Assembly (NCBI GenBank): GCA_904420045.1
Contig: CAJFTY010000026.1
Span: 58,548-122,547 of the forward strand
Direction of reading: 5' to 3'
DNA length: 64,000 nucleotides
Source of the DNA: Candidatus Metaruminococcus caecorum
GTDB taxonomy: Bacteria > Bacillota > Clostridia > Oscillospirales > Ruminococcaceae
Below the pieces are notes generated by a model that was not told where the DNA came from, did not search any database, and worked only from the letters and a program-made list of their open reading frames with translations. This document shows positions 9,244 to 17,678 of this stretch, piece after piece; the first letter of the stretch is position 1; each line of letters opens with the position of its first letter. The position numbers and the translations under genes were made by a program.

Positions 9244-9828
9244 GTGAACCAGGGTAAAAACATTATGATCGTCGGCGTGGGCGGCCAGGGAACGCTGCTG
9301 GCCAGCCGGGTGATGGGCAATGTGCTGATGGCGCAGGGCTACGACGTCAAGGTCAGCGAGGTGCACGGCATGTCCCAGCGGGGCGGATCGGTGGTCACCT
9401 ACGTCAAATACGGGGAAAAGGTCTATTCTCCCACTATTGAGCAGGGCGAGGCGGATATTATCCTGTCCTTTGAAACGCTGGAGGCGGCCCGCTGGCTGTC
9501 CTATTTAAAGAAGGGAGGGACCATCCTGGTCAACGACCAGCAGATCGACCCCATGCCGGTGATTACTGGGGCGATGGAGTATCCCGCCGGGATTTTGGAC
9601 ACCATCCGGGAGCAGGGAGTTCGCCTGCTGGCGGTGGACGCTCTGGGGCTCGCCATGGAGGCGGGAAATTCCAAGGCCGTCAACGTGGTGCTCATCGGCG
9701 TGCTGTCTAAGCACATGGACATTCCGGAGCAGGATTGGGAGGATGCCATCCGCGCCTGTGTGCCCGAAAAATTTGTAGAACTGAATTTAAAAGCGTTCGC
9801 CCTGGGCCGCCGGGCCGGCGACGAATAA
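9244..9828 (+). CDS. iorB: indolepyruvate:ferredoxin oxidoreductase, beta subunit
   Basis: 194 residues from GTG 9244. This is the small gamma-type subunit of the 2-oxoacid:ferredoxin oxidoreductase superfamily, with the glycine motif GVGGQGTLLASRVMG near the N-terminus and the conserved SEVHGMSQRGGSV block. It pairs with IorA to make the active complex. It lies 15 bp upstream of the second phenylacetate-CoA ligase. No oddities were seen apart from the separation from iorA by an SGNH hydrolase gene. Confidence 0.96.
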   Translation: MNQGKNIMIVGVGGQGTLLASRVMGNVLMAQGYDVKVSEVHGMSQRGGSVVTYVKYGEKVYSPTIEQGEADIILSFETLEAARWLSYLKKGGTILVNDQQIDPMPVITGAMEYPAGILDTIREQGVRLLAVDALGLAMEAGNSKAVNVVLIGVLSKHMDIPEQDWEDAIRACVPEKFVELNLKAFALGRRAGDE

Positions 9829-9843
9829 GGAGGAAAAGACCTC

Positions 9844-11154
9844 ATGTCCGAACAGTACTGGAATCCCCAGATTGAGACCGCGCCGGTCTACGAGATGAAA
9901 GCTCTGCAATCCTACCGGCTCAGCGCCAAAATCAAGCAGGTGTACGACAACGTGCCCCATTATCGGGCTAAAATGGATGAAATGGGTGTGACTCCCGATG
10001 ACATTCGCTCGGTGGAGGATCTGCACAAGCTGCCCTTTACCACCAAACAGGATCTGCGGGACACCTATCCCTATGGGATGTTCGCGCGCCCCATCGAGGA
10101 AGTGGTGCGCATCCACGCCTCCAGCGGCACCACCGGCAAGCAGACGGTGGTGGGCTACACCGACCATGACATCGACATCTGGAGCGAGTGCACCGCCCGG
10201 GCGCTGACCGCGGCAGGCGGGGCAAAAAACGATTTTGTCCACGTGTCCTACGGCTATGGGCTGTTCACCGGCGGCTTCGGCCTCCACTGCGGCGCGGAGA
10301 AAATTAAAGCCACCGTCATTCCCGTTTCAGTGGGAAACACCAAGCGCCAGATCCAGATCATGAAGGACTTTGGCTCCACCATTTTGTGCTGTACGCCCTC
10401 CTATGCCTTGTACCTGGGGGAGACCCTGGAGGAAATGGGCGTGGACAAAAGCGAAATCCATCTGAAGGCCGGCATCTTCGGCGCGGAGCCCTGGACCGAG
10501 GGCATGCGCCGGGAAATTGAGAAAAAGCTGGGCATCAAGGCGTTTGACATCTACGGCCTGTCGGAGGTCATCGGCCCCGGTGTAGCCTTTGAGTGCAGCG
10601 AGCAGACCGGCATGCACATCAATGAAGACCACTTTATCCCTGAGATCATTGATCCCGACACCGGGGAGGTTCTCCCGGAAGGGGAGCAGGGGGAACTGGT
10701 GTTCACCGCCATCACCAAAGAGGCGCTTCCCCTGATGCGCTACCGCACCAAGGACATCGCTGTGCTGTCCCGCAAGCAGTGCTCCTGCGGACGCACCTTG
10801 ATTAAGCTGAGCAAGCCCCAGGGCCGTAGCGACGATATGCTGATTATCCGGGGCGTAAACGTGTTCCCCTCCCAGGTGGAAAGTGTGCTGATGGATTTGG
10901 GCCTCACCGCGCCTCACTATGTGCTGATTGTGGACCGGGTGGACAACAAAGACCGTCTGGAAATCAAGGTGGAAATGGCGGAGGAAATGTTCTCCGACGC
11001 GGTTCGCCACATCGAGGACACCGAGGGCGTTATCCAGCGGGCGGTGGAATCCACGCTGGGCATCTCCGCCAAGGTAACGTTGGTAGAACCCAAAACTCTG
11101 GAGCGGGCGGAAGGAAAATCCAAGCGGGTCATTGACAACCGTCGGTACGACTAA
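9844..11154 (+). CDS. paaK: phenylacetate-CoA ligase, paralogue 2
   Basis: 436 residues from ATG 9844 behind GGAGG. It shares all ligase motifs with the first paralogue ([43 protein letters not shown]), but the acceptor region differs ([17 protein letters not shown] against DNYGMSELMGPGVSGEC). The two may therefore prefer different aryl acids such as phenylacetate, indoleacetate or 4-hydroxyphenylacetate. It is 15 bp downstream of iorB. Its family function is ATP-dependent CoA thioester formation in the cytosol. Confidence 0.92.
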   Translation: MSEQYWNPQIETAPVYEMKALQSYRLSAKIKQVYDNVPHYRAKMDEMGVTPDDIRSVEDLHKLPFTTKQDLRDTYPYGMFARPIEEVVRIHASSGTTGKQTVVGYTDHDIDIWSECTARALTAAGGAKNDFVHVSYGYGLFTGGFGLHCGAEKIKATVIPVSVGNTKRQIQIMKDFGSTILCCTPSYALYLGETLEEMGVDKSEIHLKAGIFGAEPWTEGMRREIEKKLGIKAFDIYGLSEVIGPGVAFECSEQTGMHINEDHFIPEIIDPDTGEVLPEGEQGELVFTAITKEALPLMRYRTKDIAVLSRKQCSCGRTLIKLSKPQGRSDDMLIIRGVNVFPSQVESVLMDLGLTAPHYVLIVDRVDNKDRLEIKVEMAEEMFSDAVRHIEDTEGVIQRAVESTLGISAKVTLVEPKTLERAEGKSKRVIDNRRYD

Positions 11155-11215
11155 AAAGTGCAGGAGAGTAATCTCAGACCTTTTTAGTTTCCTTATTAAG
11201 AAATGAGGATTTGTC

Positions 11216-12679
11216 ATGAATGTATTGTGGATTTGCACCGACCAGCAACGTTACGATACCCTGGGCTGTTATGGCAACCCTTTTGTAAAAACTCCCAACC
11301 TGGACCGGCTGGCACAGATGGGCGTTCGGTTTCAAAACGCCTATTCCCAGTCGCCGGTATGCGCTCCCAGCCGGGCCAGCTTCCTGACCGGGCGATATCC
11401 CCGCACCTGCGGAGTGCGCCAGAATGGACAGGATATCCCCTCCGGCGAGCGGCTGCTCCCGAAGATTTTGTCCGAGCAGGGGTATACCTGCGGGCTTTCA
11501 GGAAAGCTGCATATCTCGGCCTGCATGCAGACCGCATGCAAAGTCATCGAGCCCAGAATCGACGACGGATACGACTATTTCCGGTGGTCCCATCATCCCG
11601 CCGGAATGGACCGGGGCGGAAGCTGGCCCGCCAACGAATACTCTCTGTGGCTGACCCGGCACGGCCAGACCTATCAAAGTCCCGCCCGGGCTGACTGTAA
11701 GTATGTGGAGACCGGCATGCCGGAGGAGTGGAGCCAGACCAAGTGGTGTACCGACTGCGCGCTGGAGTATATGGACTCTGCTCATCGCTTTGGAATACCC
11801 TGGCTGTTTTCAGTGAACTTTTTCGATCCCCACCACTCCTTTAATCCGCCGGAAGAATACCTCAATCGGTATCTGGAAATGCTCGACGGCATCCCGGCGC
11901 CCAACTATGTCCCGGGGGAGCTGGACAACAAGCCGGTTTTCCAGCGGAAAGATCATGAAGGTGCTTATAATATGAAGGGGAGCTTCCCATACGATGAGAT
12001 GTCGCCCCGGGATCATAAAATGATCCGGGCCGCCTACTGGGCGATGATCGATCTGATCGACGTCCAGGTGGGAAGGATGCTTGATTATTTGGAGCAAAGC
12101 GGCCAGCTTCACGACACCCTGATTCTTTTCACCTCCGACCACGGAGAAAACTTGGGTGATCACGGCATGTATTTAAAGGGCCCGTATTTTTACGAGCAAA
12201 ACGTCCATGTTCCGCTGATTGCGGCCTGGCCCGGGAAGATTCCCGGCGGCAGGGTGAGCAGCGCCTTGGTGGAGCTTACTGACCTGGCTCCCACAATTTT
12301 GGAGGCCGCCGGGTTTCCCGCCGAACCCGGCATGCAGGGCAAATCCTTCTGGAAGCTTTTGACTGAGGAACAAAAAGAAGATTATCACCGGGATTCCGTT
12401 TACGCGGAGTTTTACAACTCCAATCTCAACCACCGGGATCCGCTGGCGTTTCTGACCATGGTGTACGACGGCCGGTACAAGTTCATAAAGGTGCATCAAA
12501 AAGACCAGCCGATGGATTGTCAGGGTGAGCTCTACGATCTGCACGCCGATCCGGCCGAGACGGTGAACCAGTATGAAAATCCTGTGTATGCCGGCATCAA
12601 AACCCGGATGCTGGAGCTTTTGTGCGACCGGATGGCTCAGACCTGTGATCCCCTGCCGGTTCGAAAATCCCCCTGGTAA
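11216..12679 (+). CDS. Cys-type sulfatase
   Basis: 487 residues of the alkaline-phosphatase-fold sulfatase family. The N-terminal metal ligands are in ICTDQQR (Asp9-Gln10), and the formylglycine site is Cys49-Ala-Pro-Ser-Arg53 followed by ASFLTGR, which matches C-x-P-x-R. The C-terminal metal site is TSDHGENLGDHG. Because the residue is Cys, a radical SAM formylglycine maturase (anSME) would be needed in this anaerobe; none is present in the window. There is no signal peptide, so the enzyme is cytosolic. It follows paaK2 by 61 bp. The substrate is unknown: a sulfated sugar or an aryl sulfate would both be possible. Confidence 0.93.
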   Translation: MNVLWICTDQQRYDTLGCYGNPFVKTPNLDRLAQMGVRFQNAYSQSPVCAPSRASFLTGRYPRTCGVRQNGQDIPSGERLLPKILSEQGYTCGLSGKLHISACMQTACKVIEPRIDDGYDYFRWSHHPAGMDRGGSWPANEYSLWLTRHGQTYQSPARADCKYVETGMPEEWSQTKWCTDCALEYMDSAHRFGIPWLFSVNFFDPHHSFNPPEEYLNRYLEMLDGIPAPNYVPGELDNKPVFQRKDHEGAYNMKGSFPYDEMSPRDHKMIRAAYWAMIDLIDVQVGRMLDYLEQSGQLHDTLILFTSDHGENLGDHGMYLKGPYFYEQNVHVPLIAAWPGKIPGGRVSSALVELTDLAPTILEAAGFPAEPGMQGKSFWKLLTEEQKEDYHRDSVYAEFYNSNLNHRDPLAFLTMVYDGRYKFIKVHQKDQPMDCQGELYDLHADPAETVNQYENPVYAGIKTRMLELLCDRMAQTCDPLPVRKSPW

Positions 12680-12711
12680 ATTCCGCATAAACATGGTACA
12701 ATAAATATAAA

Positions 12712-12775
12712 AGAGGGGAAAACATTCCCTGCAAGCCCTGCCTGAGCCAATTCCGGCAGTCAAAAATTCCCCTCT
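12712..12775 (+). repeat. inverted repeat in the leader of the ACT-domain gene
   Basis: AGAGGGGAA (12712-12720) and TTCCCCTCT (12767-12775) are perfect complements enclosing 46 nt, just before the ribosome site of the tandem-ACT gene. They could form a long-range leader hairpin. A TACAAT at 12697-12702 could be a -10, with no clear -35. Confidence 0.4.
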
Positions 12776-12813
12776 GTGCGAGTTCCCAAAACATCCGGAA
12801 AGGAATGATCGTT

Positions 12814-13245
12814 ATGTTCATCAATCAAATTTCGGTCTTTGTGGAAAATAAGGCTGGCCGCCTGGCGGAGATCACCGGGTTGCTGGAAAAAAACAACATT
12901 GATATCCGCGCGCTGTCCATTGCGGACACCCGGGATTTTGGAATTCTGCGGCTGATCGTAAACGATCCCGACACGGCGGAGCGGGTGCTGAGGGACAACG
13001 GATTTACCGTCTCTTTGACCCAGGTGATCGCCATCGGCATAAACGACAAGCCCGGCGGCTTAGCGGGGGCGATGAAGACCCTGTATGAAAACAAGATCAG
13101 TGTGGAGTACATGTACGCCTTTATCAGCCGTACGGATGAGACAGCCTATGTGATCCTCCGGGTGGAGGATAACGAAAAGGCGCTGGATGTCCTGAAAAAA
13201 TTCCACATTAAAATTCTCACCAGCGAAGATATTTATACGATGTAA
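12814..13245 (+). CDS. tandem ACT-domain amino-acid-binding protein
   Basis: 143 residues made of two ACT domains (about residues 1-68 and 70-143), each with the beta-alpha-beta-beta-alpha-beta look (INQISVFVENKAGRLAEITG and AIGINDKPGGLAGAMKTL). It has no attached enzyme domain. Such stand-alone pairs bind amino acids and are often encoded beside phenylacetate-CoA ligases, which fits a sensor role for an aromatic amino acid in this cluster (inference). ATG 12814 was chosen because it has AAGGA at proper spacing; ATG 12805 has none. It is the last gene of the plus-strand cluster. Confidence 0.88.
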   Translation: MFINQISVFVENKAGRLAEITGLLEKNNIDIRALSIADTRDFGILRLIVNDPDTAERVLRDNGFTVSLTQVIAIGINDKPGGLAGAMKTLYENKISVEYMYAFISRTDETAYVILRVEDNEKALDVLKKFHIKILTSEDIYTM

Positions 13246-13280
13246 AAAAAGCGTTCCGGTTTTTTCCGGAACGCTTTTTT
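13244..13280 (+). terminator. terminator of the aryl-acid cluster
   Basis: A perfect 10-bp stem (13250-13259 with 13266-13275) with a T6 loop is followed by TTTTT, directly after the ACT-gene stop. Confidence 0.88.
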
Positions 13281-13320
13281 AAAATCCCGCAGCCAGTTAA
13301 AAACCGGCTGCGGGATTTTT
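13281..13320. terminator. second, bidirectional terminator
   Basis: A 14-bp perfect stem (13281-13294 with 13306-13319), with A-rich and T-rich ends, separates the ACT gene from the convergent acn-icd-rex unit. Confidence 0.85.
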
Positions 13321-13339
13321 ATTGTGGATGAAAACAGCT

Positions 13340-13999
13340 TTATCCCTCTTGCTCCTGCCGGGCCGTCATGTTCTGGTTGACCCGGTAGCACAGGGTCATC
13401 AGGCTGTCGCCAAGGTGTACGTTTTCCACTACGATGCCGTGGTAGTCGATGGCCAGGTCGTAATGGCTGAAATTCCAGAACCCTTTGATGCCAAGCTCTA
13501 CCAACGGATCAGCCAGGTCTTTGGCGGCGCCTTTGGGAATACATAAAATCGCCACAGTGGGAGCGTTTTCCTTGCAAAAGGAGGTGAGTTCCCGAATGGG
13601 GCGGATGGCCACATCGCTGACCTTTTTGCCAATGAGCTGTTCGTTGATATCAAACACGCCCACCAGGTCAAACCCCCGCTGACTGAAATCCATGTGGGTG
13701 ACAATCGCCCGGCCCAGATTTCCCGCGCCGATCAGGATGGTTTTCTGCTTTTTATCGAGGCCTAAAATTTTTGCGATCTCCTCGTGCAGGGCGGGGACAT
13801 TGTATCCGTAGCCCTGCTGCCCAAAGCCGCCGAAGCAGTTTAAATCCTGGCGGATCTGGGAGGCTGTCAGCCCCATCCGTTCACTAAGCTCTTTGGAAGA
13901 AATCCGGGTGCATCCGCTTTTTAAAAGTTCGCCCAAAAACCGGTAGTACCGGGGGAGCCGCCGGATCACGGACAGGGAAACGGTATTTGCCTTTGCCAT
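13340..13999 (-). CDS. rex: Rex, NADH/NAD+-sensing repressor
   Basis: 219 residues from ATG 13999 behind AAGGAAGG. The N-terminal winged helix (VIRRLPRYYRFLGELLKSG, then LTASQIRQDLNCFGGFG) and the Rossmann motif LIGAGNLGRAIV near the middle are typical. Rex binds DNA when NADH/NAD+ is low and represses fermentative and hydrogen-producing genes. It is the last gene of acn-icd-rex, 14 bp after icd. It may link the oxidative branch to redox control. I did not find a clean Rex box in the window. Confidence 0.95.
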   Translation of the reverse strand: MAKANTVSLSVIRRLPRYYRFLGELLKSGCTRISSKELSERMGLTASQIRQDLNCFGGFGQQGYGYNVPALHEEIAKILGLDKKQKTILIGAGNLGRAIVTHMDFSQRGFDLVGVFDINEQLIGKKVSDVAIRPIRELTSFCKENAPTVAILCIPKGAAKDLADPLVELGIKGFWNFSHYDLAIDYHGIVVENVHLGDSLMTLCYRVNQNMTARQEQEG

Positions 14000-14013
14000 G
14001 AGGAATCCTTCCT

Positions 14014-15222
14014 TTACATCATGGAATCCAGCCGGACCTTGATTTCTTTCAGGAAGGTCTCGGTGTCCACAGTCTTTTTGTTCTCCAGGGTGGAAAGGCT
14101 GGCCAGGTCTCCGGTCATGACGCCCTCCTCGATGGTCTGGATCGAAGCTTTTTCCAGTTTGTCGGCAAACGCCACCAAATCGGGAGTGTTGTCCAGCTCT
14201 CCGCGCTTTCTCAGCGCGCCAGTCCAGGCAAACAAGGTGGCCATAGAGTTGGTGGAGGTCTTTTCGCCCTTCAGATGCTTGTAGTAGTGGCGCTGCACTG
14301 TGCCGTGCGCCGCCTCGTACTCGTAGGTTCCGTCGGGAGAAACCAGCACCGAGGTCATCATGGCAAGGCTTCCAAAGGCGGTGGCCACCATGTCGGACAT
14401 CACGTCGCCGTCGTAGTTTTTGCAAGCCCAGATAAAGCCGCCTTCGCTGCGCACCACACGGGCCACCGCGTCGTCAATCAGGGTGTAGAAGTACTCGATG
14501 CCCGCGGCTTTGAACTTGTCGTCGTATTCCGCGTCGTAAATCTCCTGGAACACATCCTTAAACCGGTGGTCATATTTTTTGGAGATGGTGTCCTTGGTGG
14601 CAAACCACAGATCCTGCTTCAGATCCAGCGCAAAGTTAAAGCAGGAACGGGCGAAGCTGGCGATGCTGTCATCCAGATTGTGCATGCCCAGAATGATGCC
14701 GTCGCCTTTAAAATCGTGGATGGTTTCCCGGGTTTCATTCCCGTCTTTGTCGGTGACCACAAGCTCCGCCTTGGCGCCGCCGGGCACCCGCATCTCCACA
14801 TCCCGGTATACGTCGCCGTAGGCGTGACGGGCGATGGTAATGGGCTTTTTCCAACTGGAAACAAAGGGGTGTATGCCGTTTACAATGATGGGGGTGCGGA
14901 ACACCGTACCGTCCAAAATGGCGCGGATGGTACCGTTGGGGCTTTTCCACATCTCTTTTAAACCATATTCTTCCACTCTAGCGGCGTTGGGGGTAATGGT
15001 GGCACACTTGACAGCGACGCCGTATTTTTTGGTGGCGTAGGCGGAATCCAGCGTCACCTGATCGCCTGTCTCGTCCCGGTGTTTTAAGCCGAGGTCGTAA
15101 TACTCGGTGTTCAGGTCGATGTAGGGGGTCAGCAGAATGTCCTTAATCATCTGCCAGATGATCCGGGTCATCTCGTCGCCGTCCATCTCCACCAGGGGAG
15201 TTTTCATTTGAATTTTCGCCAT
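14014..15222 (-). CDS. icd: NADP-dependent isocitrate dehydrogenase
   Basis: 402 residues from ATG 15222 behind AAGGAGG. It belongs to the dimeric, eukaryotic-like IDH subfamily ([17 protein letters not shown] at the N-terminus; substrate loop around [20 protein letters not shown]). It converts isocitrate to 2-oxoglutarate with NADP, here most likely for glutamate synthesis in an anaerobe with an incomplete TCA cycle. It is co-directional with acn upstream and rex downstream; the acn-icd gap is unusually structured. Confidence 0.96.
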   Translation of the reverse strand: MAKIQMKTPLVEMDGDEMTRIIWQMIKDILLTPYIDLNTEYYDLGLKHRDETGDQVTLDSAYATKKYGVAVKCATITPNAARVEEYGLKEMWKSPNGTIRAILDGTVFRTPIIVNGIHPFVSSWKKPITIARHAYGDVYRDVEMRVPGGAKAELVVTDKDGNETRETIHDFKGDGIILGMHNLDDSIASFARSCFNFALDLKQDLWFATKDTISKKYDHRFKDVFQEIYDAEYDDKFKAAGIEYFYTLIDDAVARVVRSEGGFIWACKNYDGDVMSDMVATAFGSLAMMTSVLVSPDGTYEYEAAHGTVQRHYYKHLKGEKTSTNSMATLFAWTGALRKRGELDNTPDLVAFADKLEKASIQTIEEGVMTGDLASLSTLENKKTVDTETFLKEIKVRLDSMM

Positions 15223-15287
15223 GGGAACGTCCTCCTTTGTTGTGAATCGTATCATCAGTTTGTTCGCAGCGGAAAAGGAAATGGTGG

Positions 15288-15453
15288 TTTCGCTTAGGCG
15301 AAAGCCGGGTTGTTGGCCCGGCAGCCATTCCTCCAATGGATTTTCGACCCCGAAAATCCTATTTGTTGCATGGGGCTTAAGGTACGAAAAATTGTTGTTG
15401 GCACAGTGTGTCAACAACAATTTTTGTAATGGACTTTTGGACCCCAAAAGTCC
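15288..15453 (-). repeat. array of five hairpins between acn and icd, including a duplicated unit
   Basis: Five perfect or near-perfect inverted repeats follow one another: 15288-15303, 15304-15322, 15338-15359, 15387-15425 and 15431-15453. The third and fifth are copies of one unit (about 15336-15370 and 15429-15464). They share ACCCC and the flank CTATTTGTTGC, and their stems differ by paired changes, GGATTTTCG/CGAAAATCC against GGACTTTTGG/CCAAAAGTCC. The fourth is a 14-bp perfect stem that can extend to 19 bp. The fifth overlaps the acn stop codon. No gene fits in this gap. Confidence 0.85.
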
Positions 15454-17387
15454 TATTTGTTGCGCTCCCGGGTGTAGTTGAGCAGCCCGCCCGCCAGAAT
15501 GATGTCTTTACTGCGTCCGGACAACGAGCAATCCAGTGGGATCTCGATGCCCTTGGTGAGGTTTTTGAGCACCACCGGCTGTTCGTTTTCAATGATGGAG
15601 CGGATGCCGGCGAGCTCCAGGGTGTCCCCTTGATCAATCCTGTCATAATCCTCTTCATTGACAAAGGTCAGGGGAAGGATGCCGGCATTAATCAGATTGC
15701 TGCGGTGGATGCGGGCAAAGCTCTTGGTGATGACGGCCTTGACGCCCAGGTACAGAGGCACTAGCGCCGCATGCTCCCGGGAAGAGCCCTGGCCGTAGTT
15801 TGCGCCACCCACAATAAAGCTCTGTCCGGCTTCCTTTGCCCGCTGGGGGAAGGTCTCGTCGCATACGGCGAAGCAGAACTGGGACAGATGGGGAATGTTG
15901 GAGCGGTAGGGCAGAATCTTCGCGCCCGCAGGCATAATGTGGTCAGTGGTGATGTTGTCCCCGACCTTGAGCACGCAGTCTGCTTTGATGTCTGCTTCCA
16001 GAGGCTCGGTGACCGGGAAGGGCTTGATGTTGGGCCCGCGCAGGATTTCCACGTCTTTGGCCTCCTCGGGAGAGGCGGGCGGGGTAATCATGTTGTCGTT
16101 GATAAGAAACTGCTCCGGCATCTCAAACCTGGGCATCTCGCCCAGCGTCTTGGGATTGGTCAGCACGCCGGTGAGAGCGGACACCGCGGCAACCTCGGGA
16201 CTCACCAGATAGATGCCTGCGTCCTTAGTGCCGGAACGGCCTTCGAAGTTGCGGTTAAAGGTGCGCAGAGACACACCTTTGGAGTTGGGAGACTGTCCCA
16301 TGCCGATGCAGGGGCCGCAGGCGGATTCCAGAATTCTCGCGCCTGCGTCAATCAGATCGGACAGAGCGCCGCACTGGGCCATCATATTGTACACCTGCTT
16401 GGAGCCGGGGGCAATGGCCAGACTCACATCAGGGTGAACAGTCTTGCCTTTCAGAATATAGGCGACCTTCAGCAGGTCGGACAGAGAGGAGTTGGTACAG
16501 GAGCCGATGCAGACCTGGTCGATTTTCATGGGGCCGATTTCCTCCACACTCTTGACGTTGTCAGGGGAGTGGGGACATGCAGCCATGGGCTCCAGAGAGG
16601 AAAGGTCGATGGTATAGGTTTCGTCGTATACGGCGTCTTCATCGGCGGAAAGCTCCACCCAGTCGGCTTCGCGGCCCTGGGCTTTCATAAACTCCCGGGT
16701 GATTTCATCCGATGGGAAAATGGAGGTGGTAGCGCCCAACTCCGCGCCCATGTTGGTGATGGTGGCACGCTCGGGAACCGACAGGGTCTTCACACCCTCG
16801 CCGCCGTATTCGATGACTTTGCCCACACCGCCCTTGACGGTGAGAAGCTTGAGCACTGCCAAAATCACATCCTTAGCGGACACCCAGTCCTGCAGCTTTC
16901 CGGTCAGGTTGATGCGCACCATCTGGGGCATGGTGATGTAGTACGCGCCGCCGCCCATGGCCACCGCCACGTCCAGTCCGCCCGCTCCGCAGGCAAACGA
17001 ACCGATGCCGCCCGCAGTGGGGGTGTGGCTGTCGGAGCCGATCAGGGTCTTGCCGGGGATGGCGAACCGCTCCAGCTGCACCTGGTGGCAGATGCCGTTT
17101 CCGGGACGGGAAAAATAAATGCCGTGCTTTTTGGCCATCGAGCCGATAAACCGATGGTCGTCGGCGTTTTCAAAGCCGGACTGCAGGGTGTTGTGGTCGA
17201 TGTAGGCCACGCTCCGCTCGGTTTTGACCTGATCCACGCCCATGGCTTCAAATTCCAGATACGCCATGGTACCGGTGGCGTCCTGGGTCAGGGTCTGATC
17301 GATTTTAACGCCGATCTCCGTGCCTTTGACCATCTGGCCGTCGACAATGTGATTTTTTAAGATTTTTTCAGCGATTGTAAATCCCAT
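15453..17387 (-). CDS. acnA: aconitate hydratase
   Basis: 644 residues from ATG 17387 behind AAAGG. It isomerises citrate and isocitrate with a [4Fe-4S] cluster. Cluster ligands are in [13 protein letters not shown] and [12 protein letters not shown], and the swivel-domain active-site loop is [13 protein letters not shown]. The length matches the shorter, mitochondrial-like clostridial aconitases. It is the first gene of acn-icd-rex. Its stop codon lies inside the last-described hairpin of the array downstream. An in-frame ATG at 17414 is too close to the predicted transcription start to be preferred. Confidence 0.96.
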   Translation of the reverse strand: MGFTIAEKILKNHIVDGQMVKGTEIGVKIDQTLTQDATGTMAYLEFEAMGVDQVKTERSVAYIDHNTLQSGFENADDHRFIGSMAKKHGIYFSRPGNGICHQVQLERFAIPGKTLIGSDSHTPTAGGIGSFACGAGGLDVAVAMGGGAYYITMPQMVRINLTGKLQDWVSAKDVILAVLKLLTVKGGVGKVIEYGGEGVKTLSVPERATITNMGAELGATTSIFPSDEITREFMKAQGREADWVELSADEDAVYDETYTIDLSSLEPMAACPHSPDNVKSVEEIGPMKIDQVCIGSCTNSSLSDLLKVAYILKGKTVHPDVSLAIAPGSKQVYNMMAQCGALSDLIDAGARILESACGPCIGMGQSPNSKGVSLRTFNRNFEGRSGTKDAGIYLVSPEVAAVSALTGVLTNPKTLGEMPRFEMPEQFLINDNMITPPASPEEAKDVEILRGPNIKPFPVTEPLEADIKADCVLKVGDNITTDHIMPAGAKILPYRSNIPHLSQFCFAVCDETFPQRAKEAGQSFIVGGANYGQGSSREHAALVPLYLGVKAVITKSFARIHRSNLINAGILPLTFVNEEDYDRIDQGDTLELAGIRSIIENEQPVVLKNLTKGIEIPLDCSLSGRSKDIILAGGLLNYTRERNK

Positions 17388-17431
17388 CTGTGCACGATCC
17401 TTTCTGATTGACATAACTTTAACAACATACT

Positions 17432-17460
17432 ATTTTATAATATATAGGGGTTAATGTCAA
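17432..17460 (-). promoter_or_regulatory. sigma-A promoter of acn-icd-rex
   Basis: On the minus strand TTGACA (17460-17455), a 17-bp spacer and TAAAAT (17437-17432) lie about 45 bp upstream of the acn start. Confidence 0.8.
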
Positions 17461-17607
17461 CTTGAATTCCGTGAACAAACTCATAGAATTGGTAATTTTT
17501 TATTATGAGGCGAAAGAGCGGCAATCAAAACGTCCATCGTCGGCGGTTGCCCCTTGGGGATAAGTCGGCGGAATTTTCCTGAAAACGCAGTCCGCTTTTC
17601 AAGTTCA

Positions 17608-17636
17608 TTGAAATTTTTTGAAAAAAGTGGTAAACT
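17608..17636 (+). promoter_or_regulatory. probable promoter of recJ; rest of the acn-recJ gap empty
   Basis: TTGAAA (17608-17613), 17 bp, then TAAACT (17631-17636), 42 bp before the recJ start. A TATATT overlaps it. The remainder of the divergent gap (about 17461-17607) has a direct repeat of GTCGGCGG but no gene. Confidence 0.5.
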
Positions 17637-17678
17637 ATATTATCAATTCTTACAAATTACGCAAGCGGGGAAACATCA

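Noticed and set aside
15336..15464. Repeated unit considered as a CRISPR or insertion-sequence relic
   Set aside because: There are only two copies with diverged stems and no spacer regularity, transposase or terminal repeats. The data fit structured RNA or a palindromic repeat better.
15771..17360. A 529-codon open frame on the plus strand
   Set aside because: It lies wholly antisense to aconitase. Its product is His/Gly/Val-rich and motif-free, the usual mirror frame of a GC-biased gene.
17411..17460. Rex box at the acn promoter
   Set aside because: TTGTTAA is present on the minus strand, but the second half does not match TTAACAA at the right spacing.
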